DNA of 64,000 nt from NCBI RefSeq assembly GCF_040436345.1, contig NC_133220.1, positions 4,206,436-4,270,435 of the forward strand, written 5' to 3'. This DNA comes from Pagrus major (lineage: Eukaryota; Chordata; Actinopteri; Spariformes; Sparidae). A model generated the notes under the pieces. The model saw only the letters and a program-made list of their open reading frames with translations. It searched no databases and had not been told where the DNA came from. This document shows positions 46,239 to 58,000 of the stretch, in pieces; the stretch's first letter is position 1; each line of letters starts with the position of its first letter. The position numbers and the translations under genes are program-made.

Positions 46239-46495
46239 TCTACACTCAGTGTCCAGTTTATTAGGTACAGCGAGCTGAAGCTGATGCAGTCTGATACAAC
46301 AGTCGTGCAGTAAATCCTCCTTCATGAAGGTTTAATGTTCAGTTTGTTGTTCAAAGATTTGACTTCATGATCAGTTTGCAGGCTGCAGTTTGTGCAGCTG
46401 TTGAACTGTTGTGTCTTATTCTGGCAGCTGTTTTTATTATTCTTATTTTAGTTTGAGCCGGGTGTCCCTAATAAACTGGACACTGAGTGTTTACT
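46239..46495. mobile_element. short MITE with inverted ends
   Basis: The left end ACACTCAGTGTCCAGTTTAT (then TAGGTAC) is matched in reverse at the right end (GTCCCTAATAAACTGGACAC, then TGAGTGTT). About 255 bases between, no coding capacity. It lies in the 3' flank of gene B. Confidence 0.8.
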
Positions 46496-46621
46496 GTTGG
46501 TGTCTGATATCTGAATTGTGGCTCTCAGAGTTCATGTATGTTTCTGTTGTTGACTGATGATGCACTTGTAGTGTTTCATGTCACTTCAGGCAGCGCTTCA
46601 TCATTTCTATACAAACGATTG

Positions 46622-46703
46622 AATAAAACATGAAAAATGTCAAAGCTGTGTGTTGTGACTGTTTCTGATGTTTCTGTGTTCAAACTGTGATCAAAGAAAT
46701 AAA
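46622..46703 (+). terminator. two candidate poly(A) signals of gene B
   Basis: AATAAA at 46622-46627 and 46698-46703, the first followed by a GT-rich stretch. They imply a 3' UTR of about 1.9 kb if used. Confidence 0.4.
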
Positions 46704-47748
46704 AGTGATTTTAATTTATGGGTGTGATTCTGAGATGATCTGTGTTTTACAGCAGCTGTCAGGACACCAAAGAGACAACAGAGCAGATAAATCCTCTTTA
46801 AAACAAGGTTTCTAGAGACAGTTTACCTCACTGACAGCTTCATGAATGGAGATTACAGCTGAATGTAAAGAAATCCTCATGTCTGTGTAACGAGGCCTGA
46901 GTCTGTGAGGAGACAACATGATCCAGACCTGCTGACGGCTGTTTCTTCTCAGGACTTTGTCAGCAGGATTGAGAACAGGGACTTGATCTTCTGCTGCCGG
47001 AGGAAACAGCTGCTGATGAGGTCAAAGCATCTGAGAGAGAAACAGCTCCATGTTTTATTTACTCTCATTTATTTATTCTCACAGCTGGAGCGTTAACTGT
47101 TCATGCACCTGCACCAGGTGTGTTGTTTCATCGAGCAGCCACAGGAAGTGAAATCTGTCAGAGACGTTAGCGCCACCTGCTGCTGTTTGACTGAAGTGTT
47201 TTGAGCTCCTTCTGTTTGTGTGTCAGGTTGAATGATGACATGAATCTCAGGAGGACAAACACACTCAGTGAGGCTGTTTTACACTTTTATGGAGAACTGA
47301 TTGTGATGTGTGTTGTCGTGGCATCATTGCTGCTGCAGATGTGTGTGTCTGAGTGTGTGTTTGGTGTTTGTGCCTCACACAGCTCTCTTCTGGAGAAGAA
47401 GGGTGATGTTAGCTGAAACACAGAACTGACTGAATAACTCTGGCTGATGAAATACTCTGACAAACAAAGGCTGCTTTCAGAAGACTTCAACAGATACATT
47501 TGACAAATAATTCATTGATCCTGTTTGAATTGTGTCATGAATGTCACACATGATGTTTTTCAGTTTAAAAGATAATTTTCCAAGTCAATAAAGTTTCAGT
47601 TTGTCATTAAACTAATTAAATATCAGACGTCATTATAAAGACTACACAGCCAACAGTGTCGTTAGTGACGTCGTCTCGTAACTTAAACATGGTAGAGCTG
47701 CTCCTGTATATTAGCAGCTCACAGAACTGAACCAGAACCAACTCTCTC

Positions 47749-48943
47749 TTTCTTACGACCTTTTCTGGGCCCAGTTGGCTCCATGTTGGTGTTGGTGACG
47801 TGTGTTGAGTGAGACGATGTAGTTCACTGAGCACTTCAACACAAAACTACATGAGATTTTACTTTATTAATAACAAACTGCGATTTTAATGACTTAAAAT
47901 AACTATTTAATTGACAAATATCATCTGTGTGGTTCATGACACAGTTCAAGATTAAAGGTGTATTTTACTCTTGCTATTGACCACAGAAGAAGAAGGAGGA
48001 GAAGAAGAAGAAGAAGAAGAGTAAAAACGGTACAAACGGCCTCATATAAAACATTTAACTGAAACGTATCTAATATAATAGAATAATAATTACTTTTATG
48101 ATAATTAATATAACGTCGCTGTCTAATATTCACAGGATAACGTCTTTATTAAGTCGTGTTGTTGTGACACACTCCGGTTTGTAGCCGCCAATACAACCAA
48201 AAGAGCAGAAGAAGAAGAATCAGCAGAAGAAGAAGAAGAAGAAGAAGAAGAAGAAGAAGAAAGTAGCCTGAACAACAACAACACGATCATATTCACCTTC
48301 ACCAGACTAAACACGTCTTCTGAGTGAGTTCATCAATAACAGAGAGAAGTTGAAAACTCCACATCTGCTGCGGACGCTCACACTGGAGGTCAGTGACGGA
48401 GCAGTTAGTGACGGAGCAGTTAGCTGCGTCACGTTAACGCTCCCGCCGCCATGTTGGACTGGACACAAATCAAAGTAAACGGGGGAGCTGCGTCTTTCTG
48501 GATAAAAAGTACTGTGACGTTTACATTCCTCAAACTACTCCAACGAGCTGGTTTCATACTGAAGGAGGTGAAATGTACGTGGAGTAGAGACAAGTGTTGT
48601 TTTACTATAATCTCGGTAGTAGACGAGAGAAGTGAACATGGTGGAAAGTCACTGTCAGAGGGAAAAAGTGGAAACTGGTTTGTTTCTTCATGTCTTCTTC
48701 CTACTTGTTTTAAATGTCTTTAAAATGCGAATTTTAATGTCTTTTAATGTAATTTTATGCCCTTGTAAAGCACTTTGCCTTGTGTCTCTCTTGTGAAATC
48801 ATGAAAGTCACAATTCTTTGTAATTAAAGTAAAATCTCATGTGGTTTTGTGTTGAAGCGCTCAGTGAACTACATCGTCTCATCAACACACGTCACCAACA
48901 CCAACATGGAGCCAACTGGGCCCAGAAAAGGTCGTAAGAAAGA
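47749..48943. repeat. inverted repeat with ~120-bp arms
   Basis: 47749-47870 and 48821-48943 are near-perfect reverse copies (for example ATGGAGCCAACTGGGCCCAG on one strand of each). Each outward arm carries a short frame beginning MEPTGPRKGRKK, after which the copies diverge. Between them are two GAA-rich tracts (about 47990-48020, 48206-48261) and a GC-richer stretch with CCGCCATGTTGG at 48443. The nature of the element is unknown. Confidence 0.7.
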
Positions 48944-49707
48944 TGAAAATCACAATAAATCTGCTCATATTGACTTATTCCAATATGGAACTTATTCATT
49001 CTCAAACATTATTAGTTATGTGATGATTGTTATAAAACTATTAAGTATTGTTTTAGGAAAGTTATGGGTGATTTGCATATTGTGTAAAACAAAAATATAC
49101 TTTTCTTTAATAAAAATTGCTCCTTTAATTCCATGAACAATTCACATTAGTTCTTAAAAGGTCTTTAACATCCTTTGATTCTGGTGTAGTTTAGTTAAAT
49201 TTAGCTTTCAGTCCATGTCATTTTTTATAATGCTTTAAATATTGTGATATTGAGTTTAGCAAACCTAAATTTTAAGTGTTCCAGATTATCAAACCAAATT
49301 CAGACACATTTTTTATTTTTCTTTGCACAATGCTCACTGATAGATGAGGCAAATCTCCTCTGGGTATGATATCTAAAATATTTCTTCTGGTGTGATCTTA
49401 AAACATGTTAAGGGTTTCAGAAAGGTATCATGTGTGTTTAGTGTGTTAGATTGATATCACAAATGTTTCTACAGTCAAAAGTTCAAAAATAATGTCCCAG
49501 ATTACCAAAATTCACCTGCAGATATTTGTTATTAATGGAGTAAAAGTCAAAAGTTGTCAGAAAAATAAAACGGACACCTGAAAATATACTCAAGTACAGT
49601 AACAAAGTACTTGTACTTCGTTACTTCCCTCCTCTCAGTGGCCAACACCCAGACAAAATACGATGGCAGCTGCAGGCCTGGTGATGATGCTTTTATTCTG
49701 AAATATT

Positions 49708-50120
49708 AGTACCGGAAGTGCCGCAGCTTCAGGCTGAGGAGCAGAAACAGGTTGTGATGAACCAGTCAGGGTGTTGAGGAGTGTGTGAAGCTCCGTCATA
49801 TAGAGACACCATCAGTGTGGTGAAGTCCTCAGAGGACATCACAACTATGGAGCTTCTTCCTCTCGTTGATGCTCTATAATGATGTGGCCTCTTCACTATT
49901 GTGTCTGTGTGCGTGCGTGTGTCTGTGTGTGTGTGTTGTCTCCTTCCTCCTTCAGAAGCTGGAATCAGAATTCTGACTTTCTGTCTGAACTCGAGTCGAT
50001 TATAAAAATAATTGATGATTAATATAATGTTTATAGAAGTAATCGAATAATCGTAGCAGCTCTAGTTACTTCAGTTGGGTTGTGGTGGGTGGAGCAGGGC
50101 TTCATGTTTGATGAGATATT
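49708..50120 (+). pseudogene. broken copy of the Ig-gene promoter and signal-peptide exon
   Basis: The promoter block, including CCGGAAGT at 49712-49719, and the start codon at about 49846 are intact, but only about seven codons (MELLPLV) remain before unrelated bases bring a stop. Further on, sequence matching the gene B intron (CTGGAATCAGAATTCTGACT, compare 35694) resumes, so a deletion removed the donor side. No Ig exon belongs to it. Confidence 0.75.
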
Positions 50121-50599
50121 ACATACAGGGCTGAAGCTACCATCGAGGTCACTGAGGTCGTGTCCTTTTCTGGGTCTTTGAAATCTTAATACATTTATTT
50201 ATTTGGTAAAACTTTATAAAATCTATCACATCATTAAAATAAACAATTATATATAATTAAAAACGGCAAATACATAGTTAATTAAACTTTATTTAACAGT
50301 TATTTCACTGTTAACGAGCAATGAAATGCTTTATAAACGACTTATTGTAATTGATGTTAATAATAAATACTGTATGGTTCATTTATAAACATCATTTGGA
50401 TGAATTGCAGCTGATGTTTCTAACCTTTACTTAATAAATGTTATATTACTACTACTGTTATATATTGCTAGTATTATAAATATGCAGCATGTAGCCTATT
50501 GTGGAAGTCAGTTGTCCATATTTAAAGTTAAATTAAATGAAACAAGCTGACAGTAGACAGTGACATGTAGTAACACTGGTCTGGTCCTTTAAACATTCA

Positions 50600-50700
50600 A
50601 TTCAATTCAAAATACTTTATTTGTCCCTGGCGGGCAATTCAAGGCACCTGGAGTAGCTGTACACAGATACAAACCAGTCAGCACGGTAAGTACACAGCAG
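50600..50700 (+). repeat. fish interspersed repeat fragment
   Basis: TTCAAAATACTTTATTTGTC and the following GGCGGGCAATTC resemble a widespread teleost retroelement end; a related phrase, GACTTTATTAATCCCAATGA, lies at about 43428. Confidence 0.45.
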
Positions 50701-50940
50701 GTTAAATACACAGCAGGTTAAGTACTCTGACAAGAAACAAGTAAGATAGAATAAGTAGACTAAACTAAAGGATATTTACAGTATTTACATGATGTGCAAG
50801 GCAGCATTGAGGTAGGTTGGGTTGTGCACGAGGAGGCAGCAGCAGTTAGTGCAAGTGTGAACAATGCAGCAGAGAGGGAGGGGAACTGGGAAATGCTGTG
50901 ACCATCAACAAGTCACTTATTGTCTGTTTTGGTGTGTCCA

Positions 50941-50952
50941 GTGTGTGTGTGT

Positions 50953-50996
<44 letters not shown>
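50941..50996. repeat. (TG)n followed by 30 consecutive G
   Basis: A TG run at 50941-50966 leads into an unbroken 30-G run at 50967-50996. It can form G-quadruplexes and its length is likely to be uncertain in an assembly. Confidence 0.95.
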
Positions 50997-50997
<1 letters not shown>

Positions 50998-51244
50998 GTA
51001 TGGGAGTTTAGGAGCTGAACAGCCTCTGAACAAAGGTTGCTCTCCCCCTCTGTGTCCTGCAGGCCGGGCAGCGGAGCCGGCGTCCCGCGGGGAGCCACTC
51101 AAACACTGGTACCAGAGCCTGGGAGGGGTCCTGAAGGAGCCTGCGCGCTGTCCTCAGTGTTTGCTGCTCACACACATGGAAACATGCTGACATTTATGTC
51201 TGTTACTGCACCAAGTGTGTGTATTTTTCATGTGGCAGCCTTTA

Positions 51245-51373
51245 TGTACTGTGTATTTATACTGTGTACTGTGTATTTAATACTTTGTACTGTGTATTTA
51301 TACTGTGCACTGTGTATTTATACTGTGTACTGTGTATTTATACTCTGTACTGTGTATTTATACTCTGTACTGT
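51245..51373. repeat. ~20-bp minisatellite
   Basis: About six units of the type TGTACTGTGTATTTATACT with small changes; open frames here are an effect of the repeat. Confidence 0.9.
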
Positions 51374-51532
51374 GTCCTGCTCAGAGGCACAGGATCCATT
51401 TCAATGCGCAGAATGAGTTCATATATTAATTCATTATTTCCTCTGTATCCACAAATAAGAGACATGGATGGACCCTATGTATCTGTGGCTATGCGGGTCT
51501 GGTGATGACGCCTTTATTCTGAAAGGTCTGTA

Positions 51533-51570
51533 CCGGAAGTGTCGCTGCTTCGTCCTGTGAAACCGAAACT
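51533..51570 (+). promoter_or_regulatory. ETS site and perfect ISRE in gene C promoter
   Basis: CCGGAAGT (51533-51540) is followed by GTGAAACCGAAACT (51557-51570), which fits the ISRE consensus RNGAAANNGAAACT at every position. It lies about 100 bases before the gene C start codon. The corresponding place in gene B and the broken copy has only a half-site (GCAGAAACAG). IRF/STAT-driven induction is inferred. Confidence 0.6.
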
Positions 51571-51668
51571 GTTTTGTGATGAACCACTAAGGGTGTTGTC
51601 CTTTGTGTGAAGTTCCGTTATTTAGAGACACCATCAGTGTGGTGAAGTCCTCAGAGGACATCACAACT

Positions 51669-51998
51669 ATGGAGCTTCTTCCTCTCGTGTGTCTCTGTCT
51701 GCTGAGCTGCTCTGGAGAAACGTCTGCTGCTGGAGACGGTAAGAAAACTGATCATCACTCACTGACAGTTTTTAATTCTCACTTTATTTCATCTGAACAG
51801 CGGAAACAATGTGGAAACATGCGGGATGTTCATCAGTTGCTTCCTGCTTTAGTGCGTACAAGACACCTGCGCAGCGTGTGACGTCACACACGTACCCTGA
51901 TAATCAGCACAGATCGATACTATTGATTGGATCGATTACAGAAGAATTATGCTGAGTTTTATCTCGAGAAAGTCTCTAACAATATGACGTCATCACTG

Positions 51999-52034
<36 letters not shown>

Positions 52035-55000
52035 GCGTGTGGGTGTGGGTGTCGTCTCCTTCCTGCTGCGACACTAAACGTTTCTCATAAACTCTTCTGA
52101 TGAACTGAAAACTTCCGGATGTCGTGATATTGTTGGACTCTTTTCTCGGTGGTGAAATTAAACGTGTGTGTGTCTGAAGCCTCCTGAAGAAACTAAAGTA
52201 GTTCCTGTAACATTAAGTTTGTTGTTCCGGGGAGCGTTTTGAGTGTGACGCACATGTAACCGTGTAGTTAATAAAGTAACGAGTGTAACCATAGACATAT
52301 ATAAACATATATAGACACATATAGACACATATAGACACATATACACATAGACATATATAGACACATATAGACACATATAGACATATATAGACATATATAG
52401 ACACATATAGACACATATAGACATATATAGACATATATAGACATATATAGACACATATAGACACATATAGACGCATATAGACATATATAGACACATATAG
52501 ACACATATAGACATATATAGACATATATAGACATATACACACAGACGCCTCGCTGCGTCGACCCGCTGCTGCGATGCGTCGCCGCCATATTGGAGGAGGC
52601 AGCTCTGCCCCGTGAACTGACATGATCCAGATCCTGACATGTAAATGTGACATCTGTTGGAATAAAAAGCACCAACGTCGTTTTTACACAGTGATTTCTG
52701 ATCATCTAAGTAATAAAATTAACAATCATGGAGACAAATAATTAAAAAAATGAAGTTGCAGTAGGCTACTTTTATAAATATGCACTATATATATAGTTTG
52801 TATTATTATTATTGTTATTGTTGTTATTACTATTTTTCTGCATATTCTTGACTTTGAATGGGAGCAGCTGTAACGCAAGCAATTTCCCGTCGGGGATTAT
52901 ATATTATATATGTCTATGAGTATATATATTATATATGTCTATGAGTATATATATTATATATGTCTATGAGTATATATATTATATATGTCTATGAGTATAT
53001 ATATTATATATGTCTATGAGTATATATATTATATGTCTATGAGTATATATATTATATATGTCTATGAGTACATATATATTATATATGTCTATGAGCTTTC
53101 ACCGTCCGCTCTGTGGTTTAGTAACGGACACTGAACTGTCTTCTGTAGTTCTGTGTCATTCATGTCAAATATTCAGTAAGAAGCCTGCAGATGGCGCCGT
53201 TCAGTCATTTTCAAGCCAGTTCATTGACAAATGTGATAAATATGGAGGAGATGAAGTGAGAATGAATTATACAATGACACGGTCTGTAATTGGTTCACAA
53301 TCAAAGTTTTGATCATTTTCAACTCTAGCATTTTTTCCTAATTGTCCTTGCTCATGGTGAACTGATTTTCAGTCTTATTTCTATTCCTACCTATTTGCTG
53401 TGGTTCGACCTGCTCAGTATTAAAATCAGTTACATCGATTCTGGTCCTCTTTCTTTGATTTATTCTCTAAAACATTTTAAAAACCTGTTACACCCTGACC
53501 CCTTATGGCCATTGTTGGTGTAACCTAAGAAAACATATCTATGACCTCCTGTCAGCGCAAGGCTTCGGCATTCTCCTCCTTACTAGTGCGGCGGTTGATT
53601 TTACTAAACTGGAAGAATGCTGCTCCACCCACCCACACACATCTCATCAAGAGTATCATGTGTAATCTCAAATTAGAAAAGATCAGGTATACAGTTAATG
53701 GTGCCCTTCAGAACTTTCATAAGACATGGGATTACTTTAAAGCAATTAGATAGGCTTCAATTAGAGTGATAAACTTCCGGCTGACCCACTATAACTGTAC
53801 CCTGGCTGAGGACGATTAATTAAATGCACAACTGGACCCCCCCACCCCCCCAATCCTTCCCCTCCTTGTGTCTTAAAGTTATAAAGTGTCATAAAGTGTC
53901 TTTATGTTGTCCCTTCCTGTGTGTTTGTATATGTGTCTCATTGTCCCACTTTTTTTGTTTTTGTCTCTTTTCTTGTTTTTTTTTCTTTGATGTATTGGTT
54001 TAAATCCTTTGTGTCCTGACAGTTGTTATAAACATGCATTCAAGGAAAATTCAATAAAATAATTTTGAAAGAAAAAAAAAAGATCTAAACCACATCAACA
54101 CCACAATCAGGCCGGGAGGTGAAGCCTCACAGAGCCGTTAGCTGAAGACTTTCAGGTTTCTCCAATAATAAATCAGAGAAACGTCAGTGAACATAATTCT
54201 GTTTAAAAAACATAATTCCTCTGACATGTGAAGCTTTAATCTGATGTCCTTAGAAAGTACAGTGAACATATTTGAATTACAAAGTATAGTGGCCATTTGT
54301 CACTGTCCGCGCATGCTGGTGGTTTAAAGGGCTTGTACGCGTGCCAGTGTAGGTGTAGGCGCATTCCGGTGTAAGTGCATAACACAGCAAATGTCCAAGC
54401 ATTACTTCTCTTTTGTTGCAGATTTATTAGGCTACACACAGCCGGCTCAAGAAATATAATACTCACTGTCACAATAACACCTAATATTCTGACCTGCGGC
54501 GTTACACGTCATGACACGGTCAAAAACCGCATGGATTCCCCAGCGTGCGCACCTGCGCTGATTAACCCACCTACTTATATTGAAACAAAAGCAATGGCCT
54601 AAACAGATACTGCCACCTACTGGCACAAATGTGTACATCACTCATGAACAAAGAAAATGACCAATCTGGCTCCTACACAAAGTAAAAAACAACCTGTGTG
54701 TTGCAGCTGAGGAACAGGATAGTTTGGTGGTTAGTTGTGTCTTTGAATCCAGTCCAATAAATCAAGATCTGACATGAATAAAACTACAACTTCTCCTGGT
54801 GTTATAAAGCTGAAGAGTTTCCAGCTGAATACTTTTGTAACATTCAAACACAAGGCTCAATAACAAAAACCTAATAAACTATACTGTAACAGGGCTCTAC
54901 GCTGACATTTTTCCCAACGAGCACATGTGCTCCTAAAGTAAAATATCTGGGAGCACGAAAAATATGTATTTATCGATACTGAACAATTCACATTTAAATA

Positions 55001-58000
55001 GGCAGCACAAACAAAATTTTGATTTACAGTGTTTGATTTCATTTTTTTTTTTTTCATTTCAGGCAGTAAAACAATGGTTTTGGTAACTAAACAGGTCCAT
55101 CACTCAACAAAATATAGAGAAATGTCCCACAAGCAACGTCACATGACCAAACAACTGTAACGTAGTAACTGGTCGTCTCTTTGGAAACTTATATGAGGAA
55201 AAGCCTCTGTCCTCCTGTCTGTCCGACGACTCTTCGTCACATTTCTGCCCGAAAAACAGCGTCTGTCCCCGTCAAAAAACTTTAACTCACGGTGAAAAAA
55301 ATCACCACGACGGTCAGTCCTCCACCAAGACTTAGTGAACTTTCCCCCAGAAAACAGCCTCCCTCCCCGCGAGTGAAAGAGTCAGACAGCGTCCTGTTGA
55401 CTGATGGCGATTATGTAATTTAGAGAAAAACGTAACTTTGTCACTTTCCAGGATGTTTGGTGGGTCAGGATCTCAACCACAACACATTATAACAGCATCC
55501 GTATGATTATAAACAGTCAGCAGGTACATGTTTAGATTAACAGGAGGACACTGGGGAACACCTTGAAAAAAACACATACGTCATCACCATGACGTGTACC
55601 GCCACGCCTCTTCTGGACCCGCAGCGCCGGCTTGCTGTGTGAATTATACTCTGGTTCGTCTTTAAGCCGGAGCTGCTCGGCTCTGTGTGAACAACCAACG
55701 GCGGAGAATTGGCGAACCGCTGCTGCGGCGATAATGCGGCAACTCTGTGTGAAAAGGGCTGGTGACTTGTGGTTGTGATGGTAACTTGTGACCTTTGCTC
55801 GCACACTGTGCGCCGAAATCATTTTACCGGGTCGCACATACATTTTTTAGGGGCAAATGCGAGTGAAGTGTTCGCTTAAATATACTTAAAATATGTCAGT
55901 ACAAGCACAACACAACCAAAACTATGATGTTAGAGGAAACAGGTGTGTGAGTTATTGTTGTGGTGTGTAAAGTTGTTATCTGACTTTGTTTCCTGATGAC
56001 TCTGCATGTTAACATACTGAGTAACACATGTTTTTATCTTCCAGGTGTCAGAGTGGTCGTGGAAGAAGATGATGATGCTGTTTTATCCTGTTCCCTCAGC
56101 CCCAAGGAGGACATCACAAGAAAGACCTTTGAATGGAAGAAAGATGAAAGTCGGCAGCAGGTGTTTTTTTATAATTCAGGCATCTTCACAAGTCAAGATG
56201 AGCAGTTCACAGGTCGAGTCTCACATTTTCCAGATCAACTGAAGAACGGCAACGCCTCCATAAAGATCACAAAAACAAAGAAGGCCGACAGGGGGACCTA
56301 CAGCTGCGATTTTCCAAATCTTCAGCCGAGACAAGCATTCATCATTGAGCTTGTTGTTGTTGGTGAGTGCTTTCATTAAACAGTTAAAGATGTCCGCTCA
56401 TTTACTGCTGCGACTGGTTCAAGAGTCCCAGATGGACTTTTGTTGTGGTCAGAATACACATCTGGCAGGGCCTCGAGCCCACAGAGCTGCAGCCACATCT
56501 GGAGAGATGACCTCTGTATCAAACATGCCTGATATCAGAGACACGCTGCAGATTATGTCTCTGTACAATGAAATTTCAGCCGTCTATAGTAGATGAAATA
56601 TGACTTTTACACAGTATTACCTATCTGTTTCAAAACAATCTAACGTGTGTTTGTTTTGCCTTTCAGATCGAGACTTAAAAGTCAGAAACATCCCAGGTGA
56701 GTCCTGATTCTGATGACGTCACTCTCCACCTCTGCAGGTGTTTCTGTAAATGTCTTCTCAGGCCTGTCAGTCTAAACACTAACATCTGTGGGCCTGAACC
56801 TCTCTGTGTTGAACTGACTGGGATCACTCGTCACTTAAAGGTGGACACGTTTATTATATTATAGTTATACAACAACATCTTTTAATCCAAGAAGCCTGTG
56901 TGTTATTAAATCTAATACTTTTATTCAGATTGTCTAATTACATGAAGAAGTTATTGTGCAATAAACTACAGTCAAATAATTAATTACTGCATTTCCCAAA
57001 AAGCCTCCATATAAAGTCTTTTTACTGACGTGACAGAATAATGTAATCTACTTTATTAATGTAGTTCAGTCCCAGGTTCATTCTGGGTTCATGAATTTTA
57101 ACTTTATGTTTAATGTTTATGTAACAATGTTTATATTTATGTATTGCATCACAGATATTTTAGTATCACAGGAAAGATGCAGGCTCATCTTGTGACAATT
57201 CAGAATGAATCAGAATCAATATGACTGTACGTTATTGAGCTAAACAGCTTTTTATGTCACTGGTGTGGAAACTCACATTTATCCCAATAATGGTAATTCA
57301 CCATCATCAACTTATCAACTAGTGTTTTTATAGCAAACCACAATCAAAGTCTTCATCCTCCCGTCCCTTCACTGGACCAACCTTTAGGGAAGGAAAAGAT
57401 CATTTAATTTAAAAACATTGAAGCGATGCACCAATCATACGTACGTAGAGTCAAATGTAAGTGCAGCTGGATTCTGTTAGAAACAGTTGTTTCTGTTGGA
57501 AAAGTTCACGTCACAGAGTCAAACAAGCTTTGGAGCTTCAGTATCATCTGCTCATCTCTTGGTGCTTCTGAACTGTGTTGTTTGTGTAGATGATGAGAAG
57601 AGTTTCTCATATTCAGTCTGCCCTCGTTGACATTAAACACTCATGTTTAAATAAATATAATTGTAAAAATAAATAAAACAACCCAGTTAAATCTTTCACA
57701 ACCTTCTCGGCAGAATTTCAACTAACTTTATGGTTAATTTTTCTTTCAGGCAGCATAATTAAAGTAGTTCTCACTAACATGTGACACATCAGGTGTGTTT
57801 ACCTTTGAACACTATGTTTTATATTTTATTACAATCTTTATAGTTCAGTTTAACAAGTTGACTGTATTTGTGTGTCTGCCTCAAACTGGAAACAGTTTAA
57901 AATGTTTGAAATATCGTCCCATAAAATGATGCTGGAGGCTTTTATTGTGTTTTTCTCTTCACACTGTAAACTGGATACAAGCAGAGTGTGGATGAACAAA

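Noticed and set aside
48451..48723. 90-residue frame starting at CCGCCATGTTGG
   Set aside because: The start context looks good, but the protein has no recognised domain, no intron structure and no homologous copy in the window; it may be 5' UTR or chance. Mentioned only as part of the inverted-repeat finding.
52158..52705. Three overlapping 145-160 residue minus-strand frames rich in Tyr, Ile and Cys
   Set aside because: A 12-bp repeat without stop triplets keeps all three frames open; frames overlapping each other this way are not genes.
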